64,000 nucleotides of DNA from Bagarius yarrelli (taxonomy: Eukaryota; Chordata; Actinopteri; Siluriformes; Sisoridae): NCBI GenBank assembly GCA_005784505.1, contig VCAZ01000102.1, positions 937,481-1,001,480 on the forward strand, given 5' to 3'. Under the pieces are notes generated by a model. The model was given only the letters and a program-made list of their open reading frames with translations. It did no database searches and was not told the origin of the DNA. The translations under genes and the position numbers were made by a program. Below, in pieces: positions 49,056-59,895 of the stretch; within the stretch, counting starts at the first letter, position 1; the number at the start of each line of letters is the position of its first letter.

Positions 49056-51353
49056 ATATATATATATATGTAAAAGATTACTTAGACGTAAATTTGTTTT
49101 ATTAGAATTGAAATGCCGGAAATTAGCACAATAGAAAACATTTCAAATTATTAAAATATGTGTAGAAAGAGGCTTGATCCTTTGTTAAATTTGTTTTGTA
49201 ATCCAGATTGCAAGTAATAATACTGCAATTTAAGAAAACAGGCGCAAATGAAAAAAAAAAAAACGCAGACAAATTAAAAAAAAAAACATCTTTACAGATA
49301 CGGAAATACTCTGCAAATACAAAATCACACTGCATTTAACACAGCCAGCATAGAATTGTTTTAAAGTGACCCCAAGTGGAAAAAAAAGTACGTTTGCAAA
49401 TGTATATTGATGCAAATATGGAAAGCACTTAAATCTTATCAGCTAAAGTTCCTTCGCTTTTCTGCGATTACGGATGATTGTCCATTTTGATGCTTATTTT
49501 TTACCGGACTAATGGTTACCGCTTAAAATCGTATTTCTTTAGTCCATTTTAATGTATTATTTTTCATTTTTAAACTGTTTTTTAGAATGATTTAGAATCA
49601 CTGCCATGGCAGCTTTTGTTGGTCGAGAGACTGTCTGACTGAATTGTAATGCCGACCAATCGCAGCTCGTACATGTTAAATTGATATCCCAACAAAAATA
49701 GACCAGTTTGCAACCATACATTGTTTTGCAAATGAATAAATATGTACCATAAAAATCCAGCGATTGGGTGATCCTTGTACGCCATCATCTAGAAATCCAA
49801 TGGAATCCAATCAATCGGTGTGTTCTAAAATTATAAGTATTTTGTGTGCTTTATTCATTAGACCCTCGATGGTTCCTAGGCATAAAATCTAAGGCTGAGA
49901 CTAAATTAATGAAATCAGTATTTGGGTTAATATTTGTTTAAATTTGCTTTTGGTATGAAAAATTGCCTTTAGCGTGATCAGTGCTACAATATAAAACCAA
50001 CAATTGTGTGTGTGTGTGTGTGTGTGTGTGCTGCTCTGGTTAAATAAGCTTTTATATCATTTCACACTTGATAACTACAATCCCTTCAGCAACCTCCTGA
50101 GCTAGCGCACAAGGCCACAATTACTTACCCACCATGCACCACTGCTTTTTGGCTCCGAATGCAGGCTTACCTCGGTGTGATCTCAGTGTGTGTAGACACA
50201 GGTCTTAGTGACATACGGTTGTCTTATCCAACCCCTCCGGTCAGGTCAGGGTCACGCTGGAGTCAGGAAGGGAGAAAGGTAAGATGTTTTATGAATGAAG
50301 GTTTTTCCTCTTTAACGACTGGGCGTTGGCATACTGTAAATGTCAGCGTAGAGACTTGTGAGCCTGTGGGGACCTTCTGCCTCTTTTAGGAAGCATGGTT
50401 TTCTCATTCCCAACGATATATGTGCTCTGTGCAGCGATGCTGGACCGTCTAAAGCATGTGAGCCGGATTGTTTTACCCGTCCAACTCAAGGTCATATTGC
50501 CGTAGAGAGGAAACCGCGATACATCAGGCTTGATTTGCGATTCGGTGGAGTCCCAACCGATTTCTACATCACGACTTTTGAATTTGGCACGTCTGATTGC
50601 TTAAATGTGAAAAAAGAGGCAGTAAATTGTACCTCATCAAATACTGTAGTTATTTGATTTTCCTTTAGCGAACAAGGAGTAAAATATATACAAAAAAAAA
50701 TATGTCATTATTTCAGCAGACTGAACCGAACAATCGTTTGGAAAAACAGGCTCTGCATCATCCATAAGCCATTCCACTGTAGCAGATCCTCACAATGATC
50801 CAGTCATATAAATATTATGTAATTACTTGAAGGCAGATTTTCAAGAAGAAAAATAGATTCTGGTCTGATTAACCACGTCATGACATGGTTCATAGTAAAA
50901 TGATAAACAAAGACTGTTTGGATGCAGAGGAACGCATTTATCCTCAGCTTCCTGTTTAAAACAGATGTCTCATCTGTTCTGAGTCTGTAGTGCGAGTTAA
51001 AAAGCGGTAGCGGGAGGCAGCTTTGTGAAACAAAACTCAACCACTACACAGTTAACAAGTGTTTTTAATAGTCGTGAACTGATCGCTAATCGCTAAAATA
51101 GGTTTGTTTCCGATGTTTGTCTGGTAGATATTCACAAGTTCTGTTTTGAATAAACTTTTAAACACTACATGGGCCAAAGGGGACATCTTACACATACCCC
51201 CCCCACCCCGTGTATTTTTACTGAACTTTTTCACAAAGTTGGAAGCACATGGATGCATTAGGATGCATCTAGAATGCATTAAGATTTTTCTTTATTGAAA
51301 CTAAGAGACCCAAACGCAGTACCATTGTGACAATACCCCTATGCTTAACTGTC
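49056..51353. other. Unassigned non-coding stretch
   Basis: A (GT)n run lies at 50005-50030. Frames of 76 and 99 residues at 50159-50657 do not resemble plexin exons or any domain. Confidence 0.45.
50005..50030. repeat. (GT)n microsatellite
   Basis: Uninterrupted GT run. Confidence 0.95.
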
Positions 51354-51512
51354 GAAGGTGGTAGCCTAGTGGTTAAGGTGTTGGACTGTTAACCGGAGTT
51401 TGATTTGGGCCCTTGAGCAAGAGGACCCCCTAATCCCTAATTGCTTAATGGTTTAAATTAAATAAATGTAAAATTAAAAGTCTGTGCATCTGCCAAATTC
51501 TGCAAATGTGAA
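51354..51512 (+). mobile_element. SINE-A, internally deleted, joined to a Tc1 relic
   Basis: GGTGGTAGCCTAGTGGTTAA and GTGTTGGACTGTTAACCGGA are followed by a broken B box, GGGCCCTTGAGCAAGAGGAC and a diverged tail. Tc1 sequence follows within a few bases. Confidence 0.85.
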
Positions 51513-51515
51513 TGT

Positions 51516-51721
51516 AAACTCCAATTAAGACATGGAGTATTATGCTTGACCTAAAGTCCTTGATGTCCTCAACCCCGATGGACACCTTTGAAATAAACCA
51601 GAACTCCAACTCTATCCCAGACCTCCCCACACGACATTGGTGTCTTATCAAAAGCCTTTCTAAACTCTGGAATCAGATAGAATGGTTTGGTGTCTCATAC
51701 TTTTGTCCATATAGTTGTTAT
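51516..51721 (+). mobile_element. Short Tc1-like element, right half
   Basis: AATTAAGACATGGAGTATTA, CCCCGATGGACACCTTTGAA and CAGACCTCCCCACACGACAT lead to the right end ATACTTTTGTCCATATAGT. Confidence 0.85.
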
Positions 51722-52534
51722 GAAAGACAGCTAGGGAGACAGTGGATCGAAATGCAGCACTAGACAAAAACCGGCAACGATTAAGAAAATTTAATACGAA
51801 ATCTAACATAAACCAAGAGACATTAAACTACCAAACAAGCTCAAGGACCAAGAAACAACGACCCAAGAAACACTACACAACATTGCATCACGCAGGGCTT
51901 TAACACAGGGGTATATACTGTATACAGGATTAACTACTAAGCACTAACAAGGGGACGGAGTTACAGAGGAACCAGTAAAGGGAACAAGGCAACAACAGAA
52001 ACATTACATTTCAAATTAAAACAGGAAATATTACAATAGTACAGTATGTACAACAACACTGTTCATTTTAATTACAAGATTTTTTTGCAGGGACTTTTGT
52101 TCTATGGGGCTTTGTTATCCATGGGGTTACAAAAAAGCCACCAGACAGAACTGTGCGGTCGTCTCTCTTTTTTTGCCATTATGGCCTCTCTGCATTGTCT
52201 TTTTTATTGACGCACCATATACACCACCATTGTGAAATCCCACTAGACAAGTGACTGACCTCCAGTTAACCCCGCCCCGTCTCCTTCCCCACACACACAA
52301 TGTGCATGAATGTCTGCAAAATATAATGGATGCTTCTTGAGTCTTACTGACTAAAAAATAAGATGTCCGTTTTAGCTCTTATGGCTTGATGCAATAGGAT
52401 GATGAAAAAAAACATGGTGGTTGGTTTATTTCCATGAAGAGTACTGATCATTTGCAAAGCATACCAATAAAAGGAAGTAACAGTTATTGCTCTGCTGCTA
52501 TCTTGTTGTGTGCTAGTGGTTATTTGCTTATATG
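51722..52534. other. Unassigned intron sequence before the exon
   Basis: No repeat family recognised. Confidence 0.45.
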
Positions 52535-52560
52535 TGTGTTATTTCCTCTTTTTATTTTAG
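52535..52560 (+). other. Splice acceptor of the plexin exon
   Basis: A T-rich polypyrimidine stretch runs into TTTATTTTAG immediately before the first in-frame codon. This is a standard U2-type acceptor and sets the exon start. Confidence 0.88.
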
Positions 52561-52695
52561 ATCCGTGTGGACGGGCCTCCATATGGCGGTGTGCAGTATG
52601 AGACTGTGTCCGTTATAAAGGACAGGAGTCCTATTCTCAGAGACATGGCCTTCTCGCTGGATCATAACTATATCTATGTCATGTCTGAGAGACAG
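52561..52695 (+). CDS. plxna2: Internal coding exon of a class A plexin, probably plexin-A2 (end of sema domain)
   Basis: Reading from ATC gives 45 codons with no stop. The exon is flanked by a pyrimidine-rich AG acceptor and a GTCAGT donor, and its 135-bp length leaves the frame unchanged. The translation starts IRVDGPPYGGVQYETVSV, continues with RSPILRDMAFS and ends IYVMSERQ. These blocks match what I remember of vertebrate plexin-A2; plexin-A4 differs by having shorter, different residues after the IRVDGP block. In this family the segment is the last part of the seven-bladed sema propeller, just before the first PSI domain. Plexins are single-pass receptors for semaphorins, acting with neuropilins in axon guidance, and signal through a cytoplasmic Rap GTPase-activating domain; none of those parts are in the window. 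The exon is too short and lacks ATG near its start, so it is easily missed by ORF searches. Family assignment is firm; the A2 paralogue is likely but from memory. Confidence 0.92.
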
Positions 52696-52701
52696 GTCAG
52701 T
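52696..52701 (+). other. Splice donor of the plexin exon
   Basis: The exon ends in CAG and is followed by GTCAGT, a good U2-type donor. The junction falls between codons (phase 0). Confidence 0.88.
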
Positions 52702-53004
52702 GGGACACATGTACACACTTACACACACTACTGAACACATTAAACGCAGCTTTTAGTCATTAAAATGAATTTATTGTATCCTGTGTGCATAAAAAAAAAC
52801 AAAAAACACACAACACTATATGATGCAATGAGAAAACACCACATTGCAACAATATGATATTAAGATGACAAAAAAAATGATGACAAAGCCGGTTTGCTTG
52901 TGATTGGAAGTTTGGATTAAAACACATTTTCCATTTTTTCCTCAATGTATAAAAACACTTTGTTTCTGATACACTGCTTGCTTCTGCCTGGTTCTCCCTT
53001 TTTT

Positions 53005-54340
53005 TCCTGGTCAACTCTGTTTTGCTCTTCTTTCTGTTTTTTTCCACAAAAGTTCTTATCTGTTTTTCTCTTTTTTTGCCTTTTTTCCTGTGTTCTGCTT
53101 TTTTCTTCTCTGCACTGTTCCGCTCTGTTTATCTCAGTTCTGTTTTTTCCTAGTTCTGCTGTTTATCTCTGTTTGCTTTATTTTTTTCTTCTCTGCACTG
53201 TTCCGCTCTGTTTATCTCAGTTTTGCTCTGGGTTTTTTTTGCTCTGCCCTGTTTTTTTTTTCAGTTCTGCTCTATTTTTCTCTGTTCTGCTCAGTTATTC
53301 TCTGTTTTTCTCAGTTTTGCTCTGTTTTTCTCTGCTCTGTCCTGTTCTAATCTGTTTTTCTCATTTCTGCTCTGTTTTTTCTGCTCTGTCCTGTTCTGCA
53401 GTTTTTTTAGTTCTGCTCTATTTTTCTCAGTTCTGCTGTTTTTCTCTGCTCTGCCCTGTTCTGCTCTGTTTTTCTCTGCTCTGTCCTGTTCTAATCTGTT
53501 TTTCTCATTTCTGCTCTGTTTTTCTCTGCTCGGCCCTGTTCCACGCTGTTTTTCTCAGTTCTGCGCTTTTTTTTCTCTGCTCTGCCCTGTTTTTCTCTGT
53601 TTTTCTCAGTTCTGCTCGCTTTATCTCTGTTCTGCTCTGTTGTTTTCTGTTCTGCTCTGTTGTTTTCTGTTCTGCTCTGTTGTTTTTTGTTCTGCTCAGT
53701 TATTCTCTGTTCTGCAATGTTCTGCTCCGTTTTTCTCTGTTTTTCTCTGTTTTTCTCTGTTCTGATCTCTTCTGCACTGTTTTGTTTTTCTTTGTATTTT
53801 CCCTGTTCTGCGCTGTTCTTCTCTCTTTTTCTCTGTGTTCCCTTGTTCTGCTTTGTTTTGTTTTTATTTCTGGTCTTCTCTGTTCTTCTCAAGTACTCCC
53901 TGTTCTCCATCCTTCTTTTTCACTCTGATCTGTTTTGCTATGTTCTTTTCAGTTGTTCCTCATTTTTCTTTCTTATTCCCTGGCTTGCTCTGATTTTCTT
54001 AACATCTTATTGGATCTGTATGATTCCGTTTCTTTCTCTTTTGTTCTATAATATTCTCCTTGTGTGTTTTCTTTTTCTTTCTTCACCTCTTTTCTTGTCA
54101 ATTTTATGCACTTTTTTTCTATATTTTTTTATCTTTTCCTTTCCTTTTCTTTTCTTCTCTTCACTTTCTTTCCGCTGATCTCCTCTTCGCTGTTCTTTTC
54201 TTTTCTTCTGTTGTATTTCGTCCGCTGTTTTTGCCTGATTCCCCTCTGTTCTACTCGCCGCTCTGTTTTCTCCTCCATTTTTCCTTTTTTTTCTGTTCAT
54301 CTTTGCTCTTTTTTTTATCCGCTTCATGCTCCATTTTAAA
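53005..54340 (+). repeat. 1.3-kb pyrimidine-rich degenerate tandem repeat
   Basis: The + strand is almost all T and C with scattered G, built from CTGCTCTG, GTTTTTCTCTG and TTCTCAG motifs. Larger duplications are visible: a segment at 53101-53139 recurs 83 bp later, and one at 53319-53378 recurs 144 bp later. The lack of A removes stop codons, so frames of up to 327 codons (52945-53928) overlap in several frames, rich in F, L, C and S. None is a gene. The T-rich strand is also the sense strand of the plexin intron. Confidence 0.92.
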
Positions 54341-55380
54341 CACCCAGGATGTGTGTAGACATAAAGGCATGTAAAGTGACTGTGTCAATGGGAATGAGTG
54401 AGATGGTAGCACAGGACTAGAGAGGGGTAAGGAGGAGGAGTGAAGAGAGATGGAGGGAGAGCAAGGTCACCTCTCTGTGGCGGTAATGAAGTGGGTGAGA
54501 GTAAAATGGCAGCCAGGCATCAGAGCTGTCATATTAAGCATCGGGACCATCATAGGAGTGGGATATGTCTGTGAAAGGAGACACTGCGAGAAAAAAAAGA
54601 CTGACTGTGACTGATGGCTTTCCTACTTTCTTTTTATGTGGACATTTTAAGACCTTGTGGTGAATAGCACAGGTCCCCCTGGTGTTTGAGACTCAAGTAA
54701 AGGGTTATGTGGATAGAGAGAGATAGAGAGAGATGCTACAGAACTATCATTAGCACGATGCATTGCTGTACATGGGGCAGGTGGCATAAGTAGCACACGT
54801 CAGTGCACACGGTGGCCCATGTGATCCCTCCCAGCAACAACAAAAATGAATGGGGCGAGAGCAAAAAAAAAAAAATCCATAGTCAGCAGCTTATGCTTTT
54901 ATGCACATACAAAACACATGCTTATATCTCGCAGCACATAGTCTCCAGCACTCTGTCAACTTTATAGGTCCATGCATCATCCCTGCATCCTGTGGACCTT
55001 GAGACAAAAATTAACAACCAGTGATATACAGCTACATCCAACACACATCTATGTTCTTTTCACATTCCTTTACTTAGCTGAGCGGTCCTCGGGGGCTGAT
55101 TTTACCTCGGCCCGAACGCAATTGATCTAGCTGCTAGTGTGGCGGAACAAAGACAGATCGGGTCATAAAAGAACCATCAGCGGTTCCCGTCCTTGTCTCA
55201 TCCCCTTCTGCTCTGTGTTCCCAGTCTACCAATTGATTAATTCAGCATTACTCAGTTTAAAGCCCAGCCTGAGTGACATAGACCCATGTGACCATAGCTC
55301 GTACTGTATGTGGAGAACACTCACTCATCTGATTTAGAGACACAATCAAGGAACCAGTAGCAAAGCTACTACAATCACAA
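54341..55380. other. Unassigned non-coding stretch
   Basis: Some GA-rich sequence at 54715-54735; otherwise nothing recognised. Confidence 0.45.
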
Positions 55381-55548
55381 ACATTTACATTTCTAGCATT
55401 TGGTAGACGTCCTTATCCATAGACATTTATCACATTAAGGGCCTAGCTTAGGGGCCCAGCAGTGGCAGTTTAACGGTGTTGGGAATTGAAGATCCTGTTG
55501 ATCCTTCAATTCAGCAGTGCAACACCTTAATCATTGAGCTACCAACAC
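55381..55548 (-). mobile_element. SINE-A, nearly full length
   Basis: Runs ACATTTACATTTCTAGCATT, GACGTCCTTATCCATAG, GGGGCCCAGCAGTGGCAGTT, TGGGAATTGAAGATC and AATCATTGAGCTACCA. Confidence 0.88.
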
Positions 55549-56045
55549 CAGAGGTACTAGTGTAAGTACATTTCTCAGTAGTGTCATGGTATTGTTGTTT
55601 CCTGAATCAAACAGTTTGTCAGAAGCTCCCAGAGGGGTACCGTCAGTGTAGTAAAGCTTCACTTCAGCAGGGTATCTGATAGCTTAGCTTACTACATTAT
55701 CCAAGTAGCTAGGAACTGTGTTAGCAGTCTTTGCTCTTAATGTCCCTGGTGGTCTATAGTCTAGGGATATGGAAAAGTATCTTGCGTTTTCACTAACGCA
55801 GCGTGAATTAGATTCCTAGGCAGGAAAGAAGAAGTCCTGGATAGACCTGAAAAGCTGTGTCAGAAAGAGTGTGTAAAACCTGTGTCTAATCAAATACACG
55901 GCTCAGATGATCCGATGTAATGACCTTAAAGCAGCTTAAGAAAACAACATTTACACACTCCACTGTGGGCATTTGAGTCTGAAACAGAGCGTAGTTTTCA
56001 TTAGCAATTGGTAACGTGAAATCTGTTTTGTGGCCTAGGAAAGAC
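55549..56045. other. Unassigned non-coding stretch
   Basis: Nothing recognised between two SINE-A copies. Confidence 0.45.
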
Positions 56046-56195
56046 ACATTTACAGTATTAAGCACACCCTCTTATCCAGATTTGTCTCATTTTATACAAC
56101 TGAGCAGTCAGGGGTTAAAGACCTTTCTCCTGGACCCAACAGTGGCAACAGATCTTCCAATTAACAGTCCAACACCTTAACCACTGCACTACCAC
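56046..56195 (-). mobile_element. SINE-A with B-box deletion
   Basis: CACATTTACAGTATTAAGCA, TTATACAACTGAGCAGTCAG, GGTTAAAGACC and CAACACCTTAACCACTGCAC are present. The GGGAATCGAACC block is gone. Confidence 0.87.
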
Positions 56196-56462
56196 AGAAC
56201 AAAACTACCTTTCAAGACTACCTTTTAGAAAGTGGTGTGATTAGAAATGTGTCACAATATCTGTACATGTGAACCTGGTCTGCTTTTGCTTTTGTAATCG
56301 ATAATGGCAACATCATTGGCTTTCACATTCCTTCTATCTTATATTATATCTGTTTTTGGTTATTTTTGAAAATGTCTAAAAGCCAGTCTTAAACCTAAAT
56401 TTAATGAAAAGTTACTAATTAGGCTCACAAGGCTAGTAAATAAAATTCTCTTACTCTTTATA

Positions 56463-57896
56463 TATACACTGCTCAAAAAAAATAAAGGGAACACTTAAAC
56501 AACACAATGTAACTCCAAGTCAATCACACTTCTGTGAAATCAAACTGCCCACTTAGGAAGCAACATTGACTGACAATCAGTTTCACATGCTGTTGTGCAA
56601 ATGGAATAGACAACAGGTGGAAATTATAGGCAATTAGCAAGACACCCCCAATAAAGGAGTGGTTCTGCAGGTGGTGACCACAGACCACTTCTCAGTTCCT
56701 ATGCTTTCTGGCTGATGTTTTGGTCACTTTTGAATGCTGGCGGTGCTTTCACTCTAGTGGTAGCATGAGACGGAGTCTACAACCCACACAAGTGGCTCAG
56801 GTAGAGCAGCTCATCCAGGATGGCACATCAACGCGAGCTGTGTCTGTCAGCGTAGTGTCCAGAGCATGGAAGGCGCTACCAGGAAACAGGCCAGTACATC
56901 AGGAGACGTGGAGAAGGCCGTAGGAGGGCAACAACCCAGCAGCAGGACCGCTACCTCCGCCTTTGTGCAAGGAGGAACAGGAGGAGCACTGCCAGAGCCC
57001 TGCAAAATGACCTCCAGCAGGCCACAAATGTGCATGTGTCTGCTCAAACGGTCAGAAACAAGACTCCATGAGGGTGGTATGAGGGCCCAACGTCCACAGG
57101 TGGGGGTTGTGCTTACAGCCCAACACCGTGCAGGCACATTTGGCATTTGCCAGAGAACACCAAGATTGGCAAATTCGCCACTGGCGCCCTGTGCTCCTCA
57201 CAGGATGAAAGCAGGTTCACATTGAGCACGTGACAGACGTGACAGAGTCTGGAGACGCCATGGAGAACGTTCTGCTGCCTGCAACATCTTCCAGCATGAC
57301 CGGTTTGGCAGTGGGTCAGTAACGGTGTGGGGTGGCATTTCTTTGGAGGGACGCACAGCCCTCCATGTGCTCACCAGAGGTAGCCTGACTGCCATTAGAT
57401 ACTGAGATGAGATCCTCAGACCCCTTGTGAGTCCATATGCCGGTGCGGTTGCCCCTGGGTTCCTCCAAATGCAAGACAATGCTAGACCTCATGTGGCTGG
57501 AGTGTGTCAGCAGTTCCTGCAAGACGAAGGCATTGATGCTATGGACTGGCGCCTGCCCGTTCCCCAGACCAGACACATCTGGGACATCATGTCTCGCTCC
57601 ATCCACCAACGCCACGTTGCACCACAGACTGTCCAGGAGTTTGGCGGATGCTTTAGTCCAGGTCTGGGAGGAGATCCCTCAGGAGACCATCCGCCACCTC
57701 ATCAGGTGCATGCCCAGGCGTTGTAGGGAGGTCATACAGGCACGTGGAGGCCACACACACTACTAAGCCTCATTTTGACTTGTTTTAAGGACATTACATC
57801 AAAGCTGGATCAGCCTGTAGTGTGTTTTATCACTTCAATTTTGAGTGTGACTCCAAATCCAGACCTCCATGGGTTAATAAATTTGATTTTCATTGA
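56463..57896 (+). mobile_element. Longer Tc1-like transposon, defective
   Basis: The left end TACACTGCTCAAAAAAAATA and the following blocks (AACACAATGTAACTCCAAGT, AATGGAATAGACAACAGGTG) match, from memory, a Tc1-type element widespread in fishes. The body carries a broken transposase gene. Similarity ends near GATTTTCATTGATCATTT; the right inverted end is absent or unrecognisable, so the copy is truncated. It is on the same strand as the plexin exon. Confidence 0.9.
56765..57766 (+). pseudogene. Tc1-like transposase pseudogene
   Basis: The open start MRRSLQPTQVAQVEQLIQDG is the first helix-turn-helix region that binds the inverted repeats in this family. A short in-frame-breaking deletion follows near 56838, and the frame shifts again after the SVVSRAW block. 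An extra G near 57203 breaks the frame at the first catalytic aspartate (TDESRF block). The second (QDNARPH) is still readable at about 57472-57495. The third (SPDLNPIEH) is deleted near 57567-57575, where the text goes straight to HIWDIMS. The original would be around 340 residues; the copy cannot make an active enzyme. Confidence 0.88.
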
Positions 57897-58545
57897 TCAT
57901 TTCATTGATAAATATAGGAGGTACATTTTTGGCCATATTTCGAAATATATATATATGTATCGCTATTATGTGACCAGTCTTAAACCACTGTAAAATCCAG
58001 ATTCAGCCTTTCTTTTGTTTAACGAGCAGCCTGTAATGTTACAGAGCAACCCAGCAGGTTTCTAAAGTTTCAAAGATGCTTCTGTGATGTTACGCAGCGC
58101 TGAAAACCAATACGTCTTTCATAAATATTGCATTATTGTCTCTGAAGAAAAAGCTTCACCAGGTTTAGATTATATGAAGAATCTACCAGGCAATTCCCTG
58201 GAAAATATAGAGCTGTTACTATGAGCGAGACGTTACTATAGAAACAACAGGAAGTGCTTAATATATAACTATCAGTTGTTTCAGTAGGGACTACAGTCGA
58301 AGCTGTGCTGGCATGTATCATTTATCAACAATATCTGATTTGAGAATTGAACAAAACTGTGCAATAAAGTATTTAAACATTTGGTCAAGCTCAGGAGAGA
58401 GAAAATTACATTTGAAAAATTCAACTTATTACTCTGAAAGCCAGCTCTTAGCTTCATTTCCAAAGCTACCAGTCAGGGAGGGTGAAAGCTAACACATCTT
58501 TGATGCTGTACATGTGGAAACAGCAGAGCACACAGATTTTCTAAG
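57897..58545. other. Unassigned stretch with first copy of a direct repeat
   Basis: A TA run lies at 57944-57958. A 50-bp segment at 58272-58321 recurs at 58748-58796. Confidence 0.5.
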
Positions 58546-58580
58546 GTGGAAGTGGTGGCGCAGTGGTTAAGGTGTTCGGA
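58546..58580 (+). mobile_element. SINE-A head fragment joined to Tc1 relic
   Basis: GGAAGTGGTGGCGCAGTGGT and TAAGGTGTTCGGA are the A-box end. Sequence then changes to Tc1 type. Confidence 0.82.
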
Positions 58581-58585
58581 GTTCC

Positions 58586-58740
58586 TCCACACCACCATAA
58601 CACAGTTAGCTTTTTGAAACTCAGACGCTTTGTGCACTGAGGAATTGCCATGCTAGAACAATATTTGGCTTCCGGTGAAGGAATTATTTCATGCTATAAC
58701 ATACAAAGACATTCTGTGTGCTTTCAGTTTTAAGGCAACA
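58586..58740 (+). mobile_element. Tc1-like internal fragment
   Basis: GCTTTGTGCACTGAGGAATT, GCCATGCTAGAACAATATTT, and ATTTCATGCTATAACATACA with AAAGACATTCTGTGTGCTTT match the middle of the short Tc1 family. Confidence 0.8.
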
Positions 58741-59160
58741 GGAAGTCATTTATTCCAGCAGGGACTACAGTCGAAACTGTGCTGGCATGTATAATTGTTT
58801 GGTCGTATAATGTCTTTTTTGTAAGTATATTTAAATAGTCATAAGAGGAAAAGTAGAATAATTTTATTTCCTGTGGTCTAAACAATGTAAACCTTCTTTT
58901 TTCAAAGATACACAACAGTCTAATTACATCCTCTAATGAGGTTTTTCTTCTACAATTATAGTCTTCTAACCAGAGATACAAAAGACATGCCCTCGAGGCT
59001 ACCACTTCAGTGACACGCTTTTTTTGTGCAATGTTGTCCCGTTTTCTATGAAATGGATTTACATATTCATGACTGAGATGCTTTTCAATTATTTCTCAGC
59101 AGTTTTTTAGTCTTGCCACCGTTTACTTTCAGGACATGTGTTAAAAAAATTAAATTCGTA

Positions 59161-59215
59161 TTTTACGTTTCCGGCATTTGGCGGACGGCCCTTTATTCAC
59201 AGCCACTTACATGAT
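59161..59215 (-). mobile_element. SINE-A 3' fragment
   Basis: TTTACGTTTCCGGCATTTGG, CGGACGGCCCTTTATTCACA and GCCACTTACATGATC match the 3' end of SINE-A. Confidence 0.78.
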
Positions 59216-59895
59216 CTTAAATATATATCTCTATCTAGAAGACAAGATCATCACTGGGAAACTGCCTTTTGGGATAAATTGATCAGATCCAAATCATTAG
59301 TACTTAAGTAGTCTTATCATTCCATCCTTTTTTACTGTAACTTAAATACATATAGATAAATTTAATCAGGGTCAATCCACTACTCTATATATTTAAATGT
59401 GCTGCAGATTTTTTCTCTGATTTAGCCTAATGAGAAAGGAATTGTAGCCTCTGCCCCCTGCCTGCCCACACAGAATTTTGCATAGCCTCCTCTAGAGATG
59501 CACGGTTCAAATCTGAAAAAAAAAAAAAAAAAAAGTTTTCTGTAATAAAAAATAATGTAAAACACCAGAGGACATTTTTATCCAGATAATTAAACCGATT
59601 TTCGGTTAAAATCTGTAGCGAAGCGTTGCAAGGACTTACACGGCTTCACGCTCAAACAAACAAATTATCGTGCAGCGGTGTGACCTTAATGACCCACAGA
59701 ACACACACACACACACACACACACTCGGAATACATGTATAATACAACAGCTAGTGTTTAGAATTCTACAGAGACACGCTTACACGTTTCGCAGCATGCTT
59801 TTTTACACATTTTGACTTTTTCTTATTTTAAATTCTTAGACTAAACTCTGAGAAAATTTTCTTCTGTCTACAGAGTGATGTAATCTTCTTAATGA
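59216..59895. other. Unassigned stretch with poly-A and (CA)n
   Basis: Poly-A near 59516-59534 and a CA run at 59703-59724. Confidence 0.5.

Larger units (their letters stand above)
1..52560 (+). other. Inferred upstream intron of the plexin gene (continues off the window)
   Basis: In the family the preceding exon carries the conserved IDDNFCG and GTKSGKLKK blocks. I searched by eye for sequence encoding these and found none, so the whole stretch is taken as intron. It is filled with SINEs, Tc1 relics, MITEs and microsatellites. A short exon of this or a nested gene could still have been missed. Confidence 0.6.
58272..58796 (+). repeat. Spaced direct repeat, about 50 bp
   Basis: Two copies (58272-58321, 58748-58796) share GGGACTACAGTCGAA, CTGTGCTGGCATGTAT and flanking bases. 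Between them lie a SINE-A head and a Tc1 fragment. Confidence 0.88.

Noticed and set aside
50159..50657. Two overlapping frames considered as the upstream sema exon
   Set aside because: No IDDNFCG or GTKSGKLKK type blocks and no domain resemblance.
52945..53928. 327-codon open frame
   Set aside because: It lies in the A-poor pyrimidine tract; other frames are open there too and the residues only reflect the repeat.
57316..57615. Minus-strand frames of about 99 codons over the Tc1 element
   Set aside because: They are antisense shadows of the transposase relic.
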